Source: Bradyrhizobiaceae bacterium
Lineage (GTDB): Bacteria; Pseudomonadota; Alphaproteobacteria; Rhizobiales; Xanthobacteraceae
Length of the DNA: 64,000 nucleotides
Direction: 5' to 3'
NCBI GenBank assembly: GCA_020544565.1
Contig: CP078014.1
Location: 1,432,574-1,496,573, forward strand
Position numbers and translations under genes: made by a program
Notes under the pieces: model-generated
What the model was told of the DNA's origin: nothing
Database searches by the model: none
What the model saw: only the letters and a program-made list of their open reading frames with translations
Shown: piece by piece, positions 31,714-41,878 of the stretch
Position numbering within the stretch: position 1 is the first letter of the stretch
How the letters are laid out: each line of letters begins with the position of its first letter

Positions 31714-31764
31714 GGGCTGTAGCCTACAGGATTCTGCGGGGCGCCGCAGCCCGGCGCATCATGG

Positions 31765-32160
31765 TCACGACGACTGGAACCAGTCCTGCGCATCGCCGGT
31801 GAACGACAGCCACAGGCCCCAGGCGGTGAGCGCCGTCGACACCACGTCCACCACGGTGCTGACCTGCAGGCCAGCCTGCCCGACACTCGCCACGATGGAC
31901 AGCACCGACAGCACCAGCGCGGCGAGGAGCACCATCCGCGCCCAGTTGCGGCGGCCCTCGGCCGCGAGCCCGACCAGTTGCACCAGCGCGAGCATCATCG
32001 CCACCGCGATGAAATTGACCGCCAGCGCCTCCTGATCGGTCATGCCCGCCGGCGCGCGATCGACAAACGCCGCCGACAGCGCATCGATCAGGAGCGACAG
32101 ATACAGCAGCACCTGGAAATAAAAGACGTTCTTCGGAACCTTGACGTCGGGACCGGTCAT
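31765..32160 (-). CDS. Small membrane protein between era and recO, hypothetical
   Basis: A 131-residue protein with four predicted membrane helices at about residues 12-30, 47-67, 73-95 and 100-122, and a short hydrophilic N-terminus. ATG at 32160. I do not recognise a family. It sits between era and recO on the same strand (29 bases from era and 51 bases before recO), so it is probably co-transcribed and may be a lineage-specific insertion in this conserved line. Nothing in the sequence gives its role. Confidence 0.65.
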   Translation of the reverse strand: MTGPDVKVPKNVFYFQVLLYLSLLIDALSAAFVDRAPAGMTDQEALAVNFIAVAMMLALVQLVGLAAEGRRNWARMVLLAALVLSVLSIVASVGQAGLQVSTVVDVVSTALTAWGLWLSFTGDAQDWFQSS

Positions 32161-32189
32161 TCCGTCATCAGCCCTTCATCAGTGCTTCA

Positions 32190-33116
32190 TCAATCCTTGG
32201 GGAATTCCAGGCCCATCTCGCGATAGCGCTCGGGGTCGTCACCCCAGCCGTCGCGGACTTTCACGAACAGGAACAGATGCACCGGCTGACCGACGATGTC
32301 CGCGATCTCCTTGCGGGCGTCGGCGCCGATCGCCTTGATGGTGGCCCCGCCCTTGCCGAGCACGATCTTGCGCTGGCTGTCGCGCTCGACAAAGATCGTC
32401 TGCTCGATCCGCACCGAGCCGTCCTTGCGGTCGCTCCACGAGTCGGTCTCGACCGTGGACTGATACGGCAGTTCCTGATGCAGGTGGCGATAGATCTTCT
32501 CGCGGGTGATTTCGGCTGCGAGGTGGCGCAGCGGCGCATCCGACATCTGGTCTTCGGGATAGTGGAACGGCCCCGGCGGCACCGCCTGCGCCAGCGCGCG
32601 GCGCAGATCGCCGACGCCGTCGCCGGACAGCGCCGCAACCATGAAGGTCTGCTCGAATTTGAGCCGCTCGTTGGCCTTCATGGCCAGCGCCAGCAGCTTC
32701 TCGCGCGGCACCAGATCGATCTTGTTCAGCACCAGGATTTTCGGGTGCCGCACGTCCGCCAGCTTGGCGAGGATGGCGTCGGCCTCCTCGTTGATCCCGG
32801 CGCGGGCGTCGATCAGCACGCAGACAACATCGGCGTCGTGCGCGCCGCTCCATGCGGTGGACACCATGGCGCGATCGAGGCGGCGCTTCGGCGCGAAGAT
32901 GCCGGGCGTATCGACGAGGATGATCTGCGCGTGGCCCTCGACGACGATGCCGCGGATCAGGGCGCGCGTGGTCTGCACCTTCTTGGAGACGATGGTGACC
33001 TTGGAGCCGACCAGCGCATTGACCAGCGTGGACTTGCCGACATTCGGCGCCCCGATCAGGGCGACGAAGCCGCAGCGCGTCTCGCCGGCAGTCGTGTCTT
33101 GAATTGTCTCAGGCAT
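32190..33116 (-). CDS. era: GTPase Era
   Basis: A 308-residue GTPase that binds the 3' end of 16S rRNA and is needed for 30S maturation. The G motifs are present: GAPNVGKSTLVN (P-loop), DTPGIF, NKIDL, followed by a C-terminal KH domain with VLGKGGATIKAIGADARKEI. ATG at 33116 overlaps the rnc 3' end by eight bases, a classical rnc-era pair, so translation is coupled. Full length; all key motifs intact. Confidence 0.97.
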   Translation of the reverse strand: MPETIQDTTAGETRCGFVALIGAPNVGKSTLVNALVGSKVTIVSKKVQTTRALIRGIVVEGHAQIILVDTPGIFAPKRRLDRAMVSTAWSGAHDADVVCVLIDARAGINEEADAILAKLADVRHPKILVLNKIDLVPREKLLALAMKANERLKFEQTFMVAALSGDGVGDLRRALAQAVPPGPFHYPEDQMSDAPLRHLAAEITREKIYRHLHQELPYQSTVETDSWSDRKDGSVRIEQTIFVERDSQRKIVLGKGGATIKAIGADARKEIADIVGQPVHLFLFVKVRDGWGDDPERYREMGLEFPKD

Positions 33117-33933
33117 CGTTGCCGCCCGTCACGCCTTCCCGTTTCAGCAGCGCCGTCGCCGCCAGTTTCTCGGCGGCGCGCTTGCTGCCGCCGACGCCTT
33201 CCGCCGGCGCCATGCCGGGCAATTCCACCGCGACGCGAAACTGGGGATCGTGGTGCGGGCCGGTGCGCTCCACCTCGCGATAGACCGGCGTCGGCAGTCC
33301 CTTGCCCTGCGCCCACTCCTGCAGCACGGTTTTCGGATCGCGCAGCGGGCGCACCGGCTTGCGCATCCGCTCGGTCCAGTTGCGCTCCACGAACGCCGCC
33401 GCCGCCGCATAGCCGCCATCGAGAAACACCGCGCCGATCACCGCCTCGCAGATGTCGCCGAGCACCGAATGGCGCAGGCGCGCCCCCGCCCCCGCGCCGA
33501 CCGAGCCGAGCTTGATCGCCTCGTCGAGGCCGAGCGACTTGGCGACGTCCGCGCAGGCTTCGCGGCGCACGAGGTCGGCGAGGCGCTTCGACAATTCGCC
33601 CTCGTCCGCCTTGGGAAAGGCGCGGTAGAGCATGTCGGAGACGATCAGCCCGAGCACATGGTCGCCGAGAAATTCCAGCCGCTGATAGCTGTCGGCGCGG
33701 CTGCGCGCCGATTTCAGCGCCGAGACGTGGGTGAAGGCGGTCGCCAGCAACGCGGGATCGGCGAAGGAGTGGCCGATGCGCTGTTCGATGATCTTGGCCG
33801 CGGCCTTGGCGCTCGGCCGCCGCGCGACTTTCTTCTTCGCAGGCTTGGTCGCAGACGTGGCGTCACCGCCGTCGATGCTCGCGACGGCGGCGGGGTCCGG
33901 CGTGGGGCTGGCGGGCGCGGGGTCGCCGCTCAT
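33109..33933 (-). CDS. rnc: Ribonuclease III
   Basis: A 274-residue double-strand-specific RNase that processes rRNA and mRNA. The family signature QRLEFLGDHVLGLIVSDML is present, with the acidic catalytic residues in this segment and in GDICEAVIGAVFLDGGY, and a dsRNA-binding domain occupies the last 80 residues. The first about 45 residues are a disordered Pro/Ala/Lys-rich extension. ATG at 33933 overlaps the lepB stop (ATGA); the longer open frame inside lepB is rejected. Part of lepB-rnc-era. Confidence 0.96.
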   Translation of the reverse strand: MSGDPAPASPTPDPAAVASIDGGDATSATKPAKKKVARRPSAKAAAKIIEQRIGHSFADPALLATAFTHVSALKSARSRADSYQRLEFLGDHVLGLIVSDMLYRAFPKADEGELSKRLADLVRREACADVAKSLGLDEAIKLGSVGAGAGARLRHSVLGDICEAVIGAVFLDGGYAAAAAFVERNWTERMRKPVRPLRDPKTVLQEWAQGKGLPTPVYREVERTGPHHDPQFRVAVELPGMAPAEGVGGSKRAAEKLAATALLKREGVTGGNDA

Positions 33934-34688
33934 CGCACGATGGAGAAGATACGGTTCCAGCGCACGGCCACCGGCCAGCGCCAGAACTGCCAGGCCGGTT
34001 CGCCCTCGGCAATGGAGAAGAAGATCATCTGCGCCCGGCCGATCAGGTTCTCGGACGGCACATAGCCCACCGCCGACAGCACCCGGCTGTCGGTGGAGTT
34101 GTCGCGGTTGTCGCCCATCATGAAGAAGTGGCCGGGCGGCACGGTGTAGACGTTGGTGTTGTCGTAGAAGCCGTTGTCGACGCAATCGAGCGTCTTGTAG
34201 GTGACGCCGTTCGGCAGCGTCTCCTGCCACTGCTTCACCCGCGCCGTGGCGTCGGAGCCGCAGGGATCCTCGCCGACGAAATCGGCCAGCCGCTCGCGCT
34301 GCACCGGCTTGTCGTTAATGTAGAGCAGCCCCTCTTTCATCTGGATGCGGTCGCCCGGCAGTCCGATCACGCGCTTGATGTAGTCGGTGGAGGTGTCCTT
34401 GGGCAGGCGGAACACGACGATGTCGCCGCGCGCCGGGTCCGATCCGAAAATCCGCCCCGAGAAGATCGGCGGCGACAGCGGGAACGAGAAATGGCTGTAG
34501 CCATAGGAATATTTCGAGACGAACAGATAGTCGCCGACCAGCAACGTCGCCTTCATCGATCCCGACGGGATATTGAACGGCTGAAACAGGAAGGTGCGGA
34601 TGACCAGCGCGATGATGAGCGCATGAATGACGACGCGGACGGTTTCGCCGACGCCGCCTTCGGATTTGGCCGGTGTTGACACGCTCAT
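33930..34688 (-). CDS. lepB: Signal peptidase I
   Basis: A 252-residue membrane-anchored serine protease that removes signal peptides of exported proteins. One N-terminal membrane span (about residues 17-37) precedes catalytic Ser44 (IPSGSMKATLL) and Lys105 (DYIKRVIGLPGD), followed by the box GDNRDNSTDSR. The start ATG at 34688 is used; the extra upstream frame reads through a poor region. Overlaps rnc by four bases; acpS lies about 190 bases upstream, so a lepB promoter may be in between. Confidence 0.95.
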   Translation of the reverse strand: MSVSTPAKSEGGVGETVRVVIHALIIALVIRTFLFQPFNIPSGSMKATLLVGDYLFVSKYSYGYSHFSFPLSPPIFSGRIFGSDPARGDIVVFRLPKDTSTDYIKRVIGLPGDRIQMKEGLLYINDKPVQRERLADFVGEDPCGSDATARVKQWQETLPNGVTYKTLDCVDNGFYDNTNVYTVPPGHFFMMGDNRDNSTDSRVLSAVGYVPSENLIGRAQMIFFSIAEGEPAWQFWRWPVAVRWNRIFSIVR

Positions 34689-34882
34689 TGCTCTTTCAAA
34701 ATCCTGTTGCAACGCTCCCCGGGATCGAATCCCCGGGACGCCGACGCCGCCCAAATCACCCGCGCGGGTTTTAGACCGTTGTCGCAAGGGGCGCAATCAA
34801 CCGGGCCCTTAAAACTTGCTAATCCCATGATTCGCCAGTCAATTTTAGGCTACACCGGGTCCGGCGCGGGCCCCGGCGGCGG

Positions 34883-35302
34883 TCACGGCGTGGCCGCCGG
34901 CACCGCCGAAATGACCACGAACGCCTGCGCCAGCGGCCAGTCGTCGGTGATGCTGAGGTCGATCCGCGCCTCGTGGCCGGGCGGGGTCAGCGCCTCGAGC
35001 CGCGCCAGCGCGCCACCGGTCAGCTTCATGGTCGGCCGCCCGCCGGGCATGTTGACCACCCCCATGTCGCGCCACCACACCCCGCGCCGGATACCGGTGC
35101 CGAGCGCCTTGGAGCACGCCTCCTTGGCGGCGAAGCGCTTGGCGTAGGTCGCCCAGATCATCTTCGGCATCCTGGACCGGCGCTCCGCCTTGGCCCGCTC
35201 GGTTGCGGTGAAGATACGGTCGATGAAGCGGTCGCCATGGCGGGCGATGACCTTCTCGATCCGCGTGATGTCGATGATGTCGGAGCCGATACCGATGATC
35301 AT
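34883..35302 (-). CDS. acpS: Holo-[acyl-carrier-protein] synthase
   Basis: A 139-residue phosphopantetheinyl transferase that transfers 4'-phosphopantetheine from CoA to acyl carrier proteins. The motifs [18 protein letters not shown] at the start and [14 protein letters not shown] near residue 50-60 are the metal- and CoA-binding parts. ATG at 35302 overlaps the pdxJ stop (ATGA). The conserved pdxJ-acpS pair of proteobacteria. Confidence 0.95.
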   Translation of the reverse strand: MIIGIGSDIIDITRIEKVIARHGDRFIDRIFTATERAKAERRSRMPKMIWATYAKRFAAKEACSKALGTGIRRGVWWRDMGVVNMPGGRPTMKLTGGALARLEALTPPGHEARIDLSITDDWPLAQAFVVISAVPAATP

Positions 35303-36066
35303 AGGTAGTGCCGCAACGTCTTGCGGCCACGGTCCATCGCCGCGCGCATGTCGCGAATGGTCTGCGCCAGGCCGGTGAAAATCGCCTCGCCCATCATGAA
35401 GTGCCCGATGTTCAGCTCGACCACCTGCGGCAGCGCCGCGATGATCTCCGCCGTCGCATAGTCGAGGCCGTGGCCGGCATGGACTTCGAGGCCGGCGGAC
35501 TGCGCGAGTTTCGCGCCGGCGACGATGCGCTGCCACTCCACCTCGGCCTTCGCCTTGTGGCCCTCGATCACGGCGTCACACCACGCGCCGGTGTGAATCT
35601 CAATCACGGGCGCTTTCAGTTTCGCCGCCATCTCGATCTGCGCGGGATCGGCGGCGATGAACAGCGACACCCGGATGCCGGCGTCGTTGAGCCGGGCGAT
35701 GAACGGCCCCAGCGCGTCCTGCTGGCCGATCACGTCGAGCCCGCCTTCGGTGGTGACCTCGGTTCGCCGTTCCGGCACGAGGCAGGCGGCGTGCGGCTGC
35801 GTCGCCAGCGCGATCTGCAGCATCTCGGCGGTCGCCGCCATCTCGAAGTTCAGCGGCTTGGATATTTCGGCCTTGAGCCGCTTCATGTCGTCGTCGCGAA
35901 TGTGGCGGCGGTCCTCGCGCAGATGCGCGGTGATGCCGTCGGCGCCGGCCTCGATCGCCAGATGCGCGGCGCGCACCGGATCGGGCGCGCGGCCGCCGCG
36001 CGCGTTGCGCAGCGTGGCGACGTGATCGATGTTGACCCCGAGGCGCAGCGGCGGAATGACGGACAT
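35299..36066 (-). CDS. pdxJ: Pyridoxine 5'-phosphate synthase
   Basis: A 255-residue TIM-barrel enzyme that condenses 1-deoxyxylulose 5-phosphate with 3-amino-2-oxopropyl phosphate to pyridoxine 5'-phosphate (deoxyxylulose-dependent vitamin B6 route). It begins with [19 protein letters not shown] and has [12 protein letters not shown] and [11 protein letters not shown], all family signatures. ATG at 36066. Between rsh (29 bases away upstream) and acpS, which it overlaps. Confidence 0.96.
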   Translation of the reverse strand: MSVIPPLRLGVNIDHVATLRNARGGRAPDPVRAAHLAIEAGADGITAHLREDRRHIRDDDMKRLKAEISKPLNFEMAATAEMLQIALATQPHAACLVPERRTEVTTEGGLDVIGQQDALGPFIARLNDAGIRVSLFIAADPAQIEMAAKLKAPVIEIHTGAWCDAVIEGHKAKAEVEWQRIVAGAKLAQSAGLEVHAGHGLDYATAEIIAALPQVVELNIGHFMMGEAIFTGLAQTIRDMRAAMDRGRKTLRHYL

Positions 36067-36095
36067 GGGAATCCCTGGGAAGCTGACGACGAAAG

Positions 36096-38387
36096 CTAGC
36101 CGTTGATGCGGTCGACGCTGGCGACCACCGCCTTGGCCCGCAGTTGCGCGATGATACCGTTCAAATGCTTGAGGTCATAGACCTCGAGATCGATGATCAG
36201 CTCCGTGAAATCCGGTGAGCGGCGGCTCATGCTGATGTTGTCGATGTTGCCGTCGTGCTCGGCGATCACGCCCGCGATCTGGGCGAGACTGCCCGGCTCG
36301 TTGACATTCTGGACATGCAGGCGTGCCGGAAAACGCCGTGGCGCGGCCTCGTCGGTGTCCCAGCGCACGTCGAGCCAGCGCTCCGGCTCCTCCTCGAAAT
36401 CGCGCAGCGCCGGCGACTGGATCGGATAGATCGTGATCCCCTCGCCCGGCGTCACGATGCCGACGATGCGGTCGCCCGGCACCGCGCCGCCGTTCGGCGC
36501 GAACTTCACCGGCAGATCGCTGTTGATGCCGCGGATCGGGATCGCGGTCGCGGCCTTGGCGTCGGGGGACGGCTTCGGCCGCGGACCCGCGGCTTTCTTG
36601 CCGCCGAGCCGCGCCTCCTCCTTGTAGTCCGGATACATCGCCCGCGCGACATCGGACGCCTTCATCTCGCCGCGCCCGACGGCCGCCATCACATCCTCGA
36701 TCGAGGCCCGCGCCAGCCGCGGCAGCGCGCCCTTGAGCTTGTCGTCGGCGTAGACGATCTTGGCGCGCAGGAACAGGCGCTCGACGATCCGCCGCCCCAA
36801 TCCGGCATACTGGTCGCGCACCGCGGTGCGGGTGGCGCGCCGGATCGCGGCCCGCGCCTTGCCGGTGATGGCCAGCGATTCCCACGCGCTCGGCGGCGCC
36901 GACTGCGCCTGCGACGTCAGCACCTCGACCTCGTCGCCATTCTGCAATTCCGACGACAGCGGCGCGAACTTGCCGTTGATCTTGCAGCCCACCGCGCTGT
37001 TGCCGACATCGGTGTGCACGGCATAGGCGAAGTCGATGACATTGGCGTGGCGCGGCAGCGCGATCAGCTTGCCCTTCGGCGTGAAGCAGAACACCTGATC
37101 GTGGAACAGCTCCATCTTGGTGTGTTCGAGGAATTCCTCCGGATTGGCGCTTTCCGACAGCACCTCCACCGTGTGCCGCAGCCAGGCGAAGGCGTTGGAC
37201 TCCTTCTCCATGCGCTCGGTGGCCGAACCGCCGCCGTCCTTGTAGATCGCGTGCGCAGCGATGCCGTATTCGTTGACGCTATCCATTTCCTCGGTGCGGA
37301 TCTGCAGTTCGACGCGCTGCTTGCCGGGTCCGATCACCGTGGTGTGGATCGAACGATAGTCGTTCTGCTTCGGCGTCGAGATGTAATCCTTGAAGCGCCC
37401 GGGCACGACCGGCCACGTGGTGTGGACGATGCCGACGGTGCGATAAACCTCCGCCACGCTGTTGACGATGATGCGGAAGCCGAAGATGTCGGACAGTTGC
37501 TCGAAGCCGACCGACTTGCGCTCCATCTTCATCCAGATCGAGAACGGCTGCTTGCGGCGTCCCCTGACATGGGCGTTGATGCCGTTCTTGGCGAGCTTGG
37601 CCGCGAGCTGGGATTCGATCTCGCCGATCAGGTTGCGGTCGCGCGCCTCGAGCGCATCGAGGCGCTGGACCACGACGGCATAGGCATCCGGGTCGATGAT
37701 CCGGAACGACAGGTCCTCGAGCTCCTCGCGCATCTCCTGCATGCCCATGCGCCCTGCAAGCGGCGCATAGATGTCGAGGGTCTCCTCCGCGATGCGGCGA
37801 CGTGATGCCGGCGGCATGAACTCCATCGTGCGCATATTATGCAACCGATCCGCGAGCTTGACGAGCAGCACACGCACATCGTCGGCAATGGCCAGCAGCA
37901 GCTTGCGCAGATTCTCGGCCTGCTTGGCCTCGCGGGAGACCAGTTCGAGGCGCTTGAGCTTGGTCAGCCCGTCCACCAGCGCGCCGATCTCGTGACCGAA
38001 AATCTGGTCGATCTCGGCCCGGGTCGATTCGGTATCCTCGATGGTGTCGTGAAGCAGCGCCGCGACAATGGTGGCGTCGTCCAGCTTCAGGTTGGTCAGG
38101 ATCGCGGCGACTTCCAGCGGGTGGGAAAAGTAAGGGTCCCCCGACGCCCGCTTCTGCTCGCCATGGGCCATCATGGCGTAGACATAGGCGCGATTGAGCA
38201 GGTCCTCGTCGGTGTTCGGATTGTAGGCCCGGACCCGGTCGACCAGGTCGTACTGCCGCATCATCTGCGTCCGCGGCGCTTTTTTCACCGGGGCAACCGC
38301 CGGCACCGCCACAGGCGCAGGCGGAACCGGCGGCGCGGCATCGGCCGCGGCCTGCATCTGGGGCTGATATTGGCGCAAATTCGCCAT
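36096..38387 (-). CDS. rsh: Bifunctional (p)ppGpp synthetase/hydrolase RelA/SpoT homolog
   Basis: A 763-residue long RSH protein controlling the stringent response. In order: HD hydrolase domain (about residues 75-230, with [32 protein letters not shown]), the synthetase domain with [25 protein letters not shown], a TGS domain ([14 protein letters not shown]) and a C-terminal ACT domain ([32 protein letters not shown]). The histidine/aspartate pair of the hydrolase is intact, so it can both make and destroy (p)ppGpp. ATG at 38387 is preferred; a second at 38435 is possible. It follows rpoZ after a strong terminator, so it has its own promoter. Confidence 0.95.
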   Translation of the reverse strand: MANLRQYQPQMQAAADAAPPVPPAPVAVPAVAPVKKAPRTQMMRQYDLVDRVRAYNPNTDEDLLNRAYVYAMMAHGEQKRASGDPYFSHPLEVAAILTNLKLDDATIVAALLHDTIEDTESTRAEIDQIFGHEIGALVDGLTKLKRLELVSREAKQAENLRKLLLAIADDVRVLLVKLADRLHNMRTMEFMPPASRRRIAEETLDIYAPLAGRMGMQEMREELEDLSFRIIDPDAYAVVVQRLDALEARDRNLIGEIESQLAAKLAKNGINAHVRGRRKQPFSIWMKMERKSVGFEQLSDIFGFRIIVNSVAEVYRTVGIVHTTWPVVPGRFKDYISTPKQNDYRSIHTTVIGPGKQRVELQIRTEEMDSVNEYGIAAHAIYKDGGGSATERMEKESNAFAWLRHTVEVLSESANPEEFLEHTKMELFHDQVFCFTPKGKLIALPRHANVIDFAYAVHTDVGNSAVGCKINGKFAPLSSELQNGDEVEVLTSQAQSAPPSAWESLAITGKARAAIRRATRTAVRDQYAGLGRRIVERLFLRAKIVYADDKLKGALPRLARASIEDVMAAVGRGEMKASDVARAMYPDYKEEARLGGKKAAGPRPKPSPDAKAATAIPIRGINSDLPVKFAPNGGAVPGDRIVGIVTPGEGITIYPIQSPALRDFEEEPERWLDVRWDTDEAAPRRFPARLHVQNVNEPGSLAQIAGVIAEHDGNIDNISMSRRSPDFTELIIDLEVYDLKHLNGIIAQLRAKAVVASVDRING

Positions 38388-38491
38388 GGGATCCTGTCGC
38401 TTTGCTCCGAATTCCGAACGGGAACCGGAATTCATAATATTGCCGGCTTCCCGCACAACCGCAAGAATGACCCAGAAAATGTCAATAAATG

Positions 38492-38522
38492 CAAAGGCCC
38501 GGACAAATTGTCCGGGCCTTTG
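38492..38522 (-). terminator. Rho-independent terminator between rpoZ and rsh
   Basis: CAAAGGCCCGGAC (38492-38504) pairs with GTCCGGGCCTTTG (38510-38522), a perfect 13-bp stem around AAATT, with an A/T-rich run beside it. It separates rpoZ transcription from rsh, both read on the minus strand. Confidence 0.88.
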
Positions 38523-38568
38523 CTCAAATTCATTCGATTGGCGGTCGGAACAACCGCCGCAGGCCGGA

Positions 38569-38961
38569 CTATTCGTCTTCCTCGGGCTGCTCCTCGGGCG
38601 GAGCAAGACCTTCAAGACCCTTGAGAAGCTCTTCCTCGGTCATGCGCTCGACCGCCACCTCGGTGTCGTCGGCATCCACCGACGCCCCGGCGGAACCGAT
38701 CAGCGGCACCGTATCCGGTTCCGGCTCGTCCACCTCAACGAACTTCTGCAGCGAATGGACCAGTTCCTCGCGCAAATCCTCGGGAGAAATGGTGGTTTCG
38801 GCGATTTCGCGCAGGGACACGACCGGATTCTTGTCGTTGTCCCGATCGACCGTCAGCGGCGAGCCCGACGAAATCATGCGGGCGCGATGGGCCGCCAGAA
38901 GAACGAGATCGAAACGATTGTCGACCTTATCGATACAATCTTCAACAGTGACGCGCGCCAT
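38569..38961 (-). CDS. rpoZ: RNA polymerase omega subunit
   Basis: A 130-residue small subunit that aids assembly of RNA polymerase and is part of the (p)ppGpp site. It starts [33 protein letters not shown], the conserved omega core, and ends in a long acidic tail typical of alphaproteobacteria ([22 protein letters not shown]). ATG at 38961. The rpoZ-rsh neighbourhood is functionally fitting because omega contributes to the ppGpp response. Confidence 0.96.
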   Translation of the reverse strand: MARVTVEDCIDKVDNRFDLVLLAAHRARMISSGSPLTVDRDNDKNPVVSLREIAETTISPEDLREELVHSLQKFVEVDEPEPDTVPLIGSAGASVDADDTEVAVERMTEEELLKGLEGLAPPEEQPEEDE

Positions 38962-39325
38962 CGGCTGTGGCTCCCGGTCTGGATCGGAAAATCATGTGGC
39001 TATGCGCGGTAGGTATAGCGACAACGATCATTTCGCAAGCGGCATTTTAAAAATGATCAATAAAATAGGCGTGTTCGGCATCCCATGACAGAACGTCCCC
39101 GATGCCGGCGCCCATTTTGCCCGATGGACAAGAAATCGCTTCATTGCGCTATCAAAATGGCTCGCGGCGCAAACTGGGATTGACTGACGCCGAGCTGACG
39201 ATCGACGATCGCTCACCCGCTCTGCATTTTCGCCGCCTATCAAAGTCAAATAGGGAATAAAATTAGCAATGCGCGATATCGGATCGCGCCAAAAAGTACA
39301 CCATAACAAATGTGAGCAATGACTG
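38962..39325. other. Intergenic region between rpoZ and the NYN-domain gene
   Basis: About 360 bases without a gene. It is more AT-rich than surroundings, with GGCATTTTAAAAATGATCAATAAAATAG near 39040-39068 and TCAAATAGGGAATAAAATTAG near 39246-39266, and should hold divergent promoters. No tRNA or ncRNA structure was recognised. Confidence 0.5.
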
Positions 39326-39958
39326 ATGGTTCCCGCGACGAACAAGATTGCGCTGTTTATCGACGGTGCAAACCTTTATGCGACAGCGAAGACACTTGGT
39401 TTCGATATCGATTACAAGCGGCTGCTGCTTGAATTCCAGAACCGCGGCACGCTGGTGCGGGCTTTCTATTACACCGCCATCATCGAAGATCAGGAATATT
39501 CCTCGATTCGTCCGCTGATCGACTGGCTCGATTACAACGGCTACACCGTTGTGACCAAGGCCACGAAGGAATTCATCGACGCCAGCGGCCGGCGCAAGGT
39601 GAAGGGCAACATGGACATCGAACTCGCGGTCGATGCCATGGAGTTGGCCGAGCATATCGACCAGATGGTGCTGTTCTCCGGCGACGGCGATTTCCGCTCG
39701 CTGGTCGAGGCCGTGCAGCGCCGCGGCGTGCGCGTGACCGTGGTGTCCACCATTGCCAGCCAGCCGCCGATGATCGCCGACGAGTTGCGCCGCCAGGCGG
39801 ATGTCTTTACCGATCTGATTCAGCTACAATCCAAACTTGGTCGCGATCCGAGCGAACGTCCCGCTCCTCGCGAACCTCGTCAGCACACGCCGCAATTCCT
39901 GCAGCGGAGCACGAGCACCATTGCAGCGCGAGGCGATGTCGACGAATTCGACGACTGA
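39326..39958 (+). CDS. LabA-like NYN domain protein
   Basis: A 210-residue protein with a NYN/PIN-like nuclease domain (about residues 7-150). The acidic positions expected for a metal-dependent RNase are visible: IALFIDGANLYAT at the start (Asp), NMDIELAVDAMELAEHIDQMVLFSGDGDFRSLVEA (Asp-rich second and third motifs) and GVRVTVVSTIASQPP. LabA-type proteins are thought to act on RNA. The C-terminal 50 residues are a disordered Arg/Pro/Gln tail. Its last 23 bases overlap the UDG gene on the same strand, suggesting coupling. Confidence 0.9.
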   Translation: MVPATNKIALFIDGANLYATAKTLGFDIDYKRLLLEFQNRGTLVRAFYYTAIIEDQEYSSIRPLIDWLDYNGYTVVTKATKEFIDASGRRKVKGNMDIELAVDAMELAEHIDQMVLFSGDGDFRSLVEAVQRRGVRVTVVSTIASQPPMIADELRRQADVFTDLIQLQSKLGRDPSERPAPREPRQHTPQFLQRSTSTIAARGDVDEFDD

Positions 39959-40649
39959 TTCAGCAAAACGGCGGAGCGGCCCGCGGGCCGGCTCCGCCTT
40001 TCCTCGCTCCCAGCCCGATCACGATTGCCCGCTGTGCCCGCGGCTCGCGGCGTTTCGCGATGCCAACCGCGCGCGCGAGCCGAAATGGTTCAACGGTCCG
40101 GTCCCCTCCTTCGGCGGCAGCGACGCCTCGCTCCTGATCGTGGGTCTCGCGCCGGGCCTGCAGGGCGCCAACCGCACCGGCCGCCCCTTCACCGGCGACT
40201 ATGCCGGCGACCTGCTCTACGCGACGCTGCTGGAGTTCGGCTTCGCCACCGGCGTCTATGACGAGCGGCCGGACGACGGGCTGACGCTGGTGAATTGCCG
40301 CATCACCAACGCGGTGCGCTGCGTGCCGCCGCAGAACAAGCCGCTGCCGGCCGAGATCAACACCTGCCGCAGCTTCTTCACGGCGACGATGGCGGAGATG
40401 CCGCGCCTGCGCGCCATCGTCATGCTCGGCCGCGTCGCCCACGACACCACGCTGAAAACCCTCGGCATCCGCGCGGTGCACGCCCCGTTCGGTCACGGCG
40501 CGGAGCACCAGGCGGGAAACTTGCGGCTGTTCGACAGCTACCACTGCTCCCGCTACAACACCAACACAGGCGTGCTCACGCCGAAAATGTTCCGGGCCGT
40601 GTTCACACGGGTGCGGGATTATCTCGCCGACGGGAGCGGATTGGCCTGA
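39936..40649 (+). CDS. Uracil-DNA glycosylase, family 5 (UdgB-like)
   Basis: A 237-residue 4Fe-4S uracil/hypoxanthine-DNA glycosylase of the type-5 group. The first cysteine pair HDCPLCPRL (near residue 30) and later Cys residues (VNCRITNAVRCVPP, INTCRSF) supply the cluster. Family-5 catalytic wording LIVGLAPGLQGANRTGRPFTGDYAG and the closing FDSYHCSRYNTNTG are present. These enzymes remove uracil and deaminated bases from double-stranded DNA. The start at 39936 lies within the NYN gene (23-base overlap), and its 3' end overlaps the peroxiredoxin gene by about 31 bases convergently. The start itself rests on composition and family length. Confidence 0.9.
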   Translation: MSTNSTTDSAKRRSGPRAGSAFPRSQPDHDCPLCPRLAAFRDANRAREPKWFNGPVPSFGGSDASLLIVGLAPGLQGANRTGRPFTGDYAGDLLYATLLEFGFATGVYDERPDDGLTLVNCRITNAVRCVPPQNKPLPAEINTCRSFFTATMAEMPRLRAIVMLGRVAHDTTLKTLGIRAVHAPFGHGAEHQAGNLRLFDSYHCSRYNTNTGVLTPKMFRAVFTRVRDYLADGSGLA

Positions 40650-41206
40650 AGCCACGCCAGCACATCGCCCGCGTTACGGTCCGGCGGAAATACCGGATAG
40701 AACACGTGGGTGATCACCGCGTCGTCGATGATCAGCGCCAGACGCTTGATCAGGGTCATGCCGGCGATCGTCATCGTCGGCAGGCCGAGCGCGCGCGTCA
40801 GAGCCAGCCCGTCGTCGGACAGCACCTGAAACGGCACATGCAGACGCTCGACCATCTCGCGCTGGTAGGCGCTGTCCTGCGTCGACAGGCCGAACACGTG
40901 CTGCGCCCCGGCCTGTTTCAGGTCCTTGAACAGGTCGCGAAACGCGCAGGTCTGCGGCGTGCAGCCGCGCGCGCCGGGGATCATGTCCCAGCCATCCACC
41001 GGGCTGATCTTGCCCGGCTCCCCGGTTCGCGGATAGCCGAACAGCACCGTCCGCCCCGCGAGACCGGCGAGCGTGACCGATGCGCCGTCGGTAGCCTGCA
41101 AGGCAACCGGCGGAATGCGGGCGCCGACGAGATGGCGCGCCGCGCCGTCGTCCTCCGGCGCCGGAATCCTGCTCCAGTCCACGCCCATCAGGTTCGGCTG
41201 GTTCAT
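40619..41206 (-). CDS. Peroxiredoxin (AhpC/TSA thioredoxin fold)
   Basis: A 195-residue thioredoxin-fold protein. The peroxidatic cysteine is in GARGCTPQTCAFRDLFKDL, followed three residues later by a second cysteine, a CxxxxC arrangement similar to BCP/PrxQ-type proteins. The surrounding segments VLFGYPRTGEP and LSTQDSAYQREMVERLHVPF are typical. Such enzymes reduce hydroperoxides with thioredoxin. ATG at 41206. It overlaps the UDG 3' end; the gene is followed upstream by smpB in the same direction. Substrate uncertain. Confidence 0.85.
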   Translation of the reverse strand: MNQPNLMGVDWSRIPAPEDDGAARHLVGARIPPVALQATDGASVTLAGLAGRTVLFGYPRTGEPGKISPVDGWDMIPGARGCTPQTCAFRDLFKDLKQAGAQHVFGLSTQDSAYQREMVERLHVPFQVLSDDGLALTRALGLPTMTIAGMTLIKRLALIIDDAVITHVFYPVFPPDRNAGDVLAWLQANPLPSAR

Positions 41207-41295
41207 GGTTTGGCCTTCCTTCGACTCCGGTTGCGGGACGGCGGCAGTCCGGCGGGAGCAAGATGCACGCCGCGTCTCAGACGGCGCGCCGCGCC

Positions 41296-41769
41296 TCAGC
41301 CGCGCGCGCGTAGCAGGCGGCCCTTCTCGCGCGACCAGTCGCGTTTCTTCTCGGTCTCGCGCTTGTCGTGCAGCTTCTTGCCCTTGGCGAGCGCGAGCTG
41401 GAGCTTCACCTTGCCGTGCTCGTTGAAATACATCTTGAGCGGCACCAGCGTCATGCCCTCGCGCTCGATGGCGCCGATCAGCTTGTTGATCTGCTTCTTG
41501 TGCAGCAACAGCTTGCGCGGCCGCCGCGGCTCGTGGTTGAAGCGGTTGGCCTGCAGGTATTCGGGAATATTGGCGTTGACCAGCCAGATCTCGCCGCCCT
41601 TGGAGTCGGCATAGGATTCCGCGATGGTGGTCTTGCCGTTGCGCGCCGACTTGACCTCGGTGCCGGTCAGCACGATGCCCGCCTCCACCGTGTCCTCCAC
41701 GGCGTAGTTGAACCGCGCCTTGCGGTTCTCCGCGACGACCTTGATCGGACGCAATTTCTTCTCGGTCAT
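41296..41769 (-). CDS. smpB: SsrA-binding protein SmpB
   Basis: A 157-residue RNA-binding protein that pairs with tmRNA in trans-translation to rescue stalled ribosomes. Typical segments are [61 protein letters not shown] and the basic C-terminus [27 protein letters not shown] at 41769; the longer upstream frame is not supported. Near mscL and dapA in the conserved dapA-smpB order. The tmRNA gene itself was not found in this window. Confidence 0.96.
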   Translation of the reverse strand: MTEKKLRPIKVVAENRKARFNYAVEDTVEAGIVLTGTEVKSARNGKTTIAESYADSKGGEIWLVNANIPEYLQANRFNHEPRRPRKLLLHKKQINKLIGAIEREGMTLVPLKMYFNEHGKVKLQLALAKGKKLHDKRETEKKRDWSREKGRLLRARG

Positions 41770-41878
41770 CGGATGCCTCAACCGCACGCGCCCTGCGAAC
41801 CGGCCGCAGGGACGCACGATGCTGCGAAATGCTACCGAACCCGCCGGGTGCGGGTCCGCCGCTGCAACAGATAGGATG

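Noticed and set aside
38962..39325. tmRNA or 6S RNA in the rpoZ-NYN gap
   Set aside because: No tRNA-like ends or typical long hairpin were visible; the region looks like AT-rich promoter DNA.
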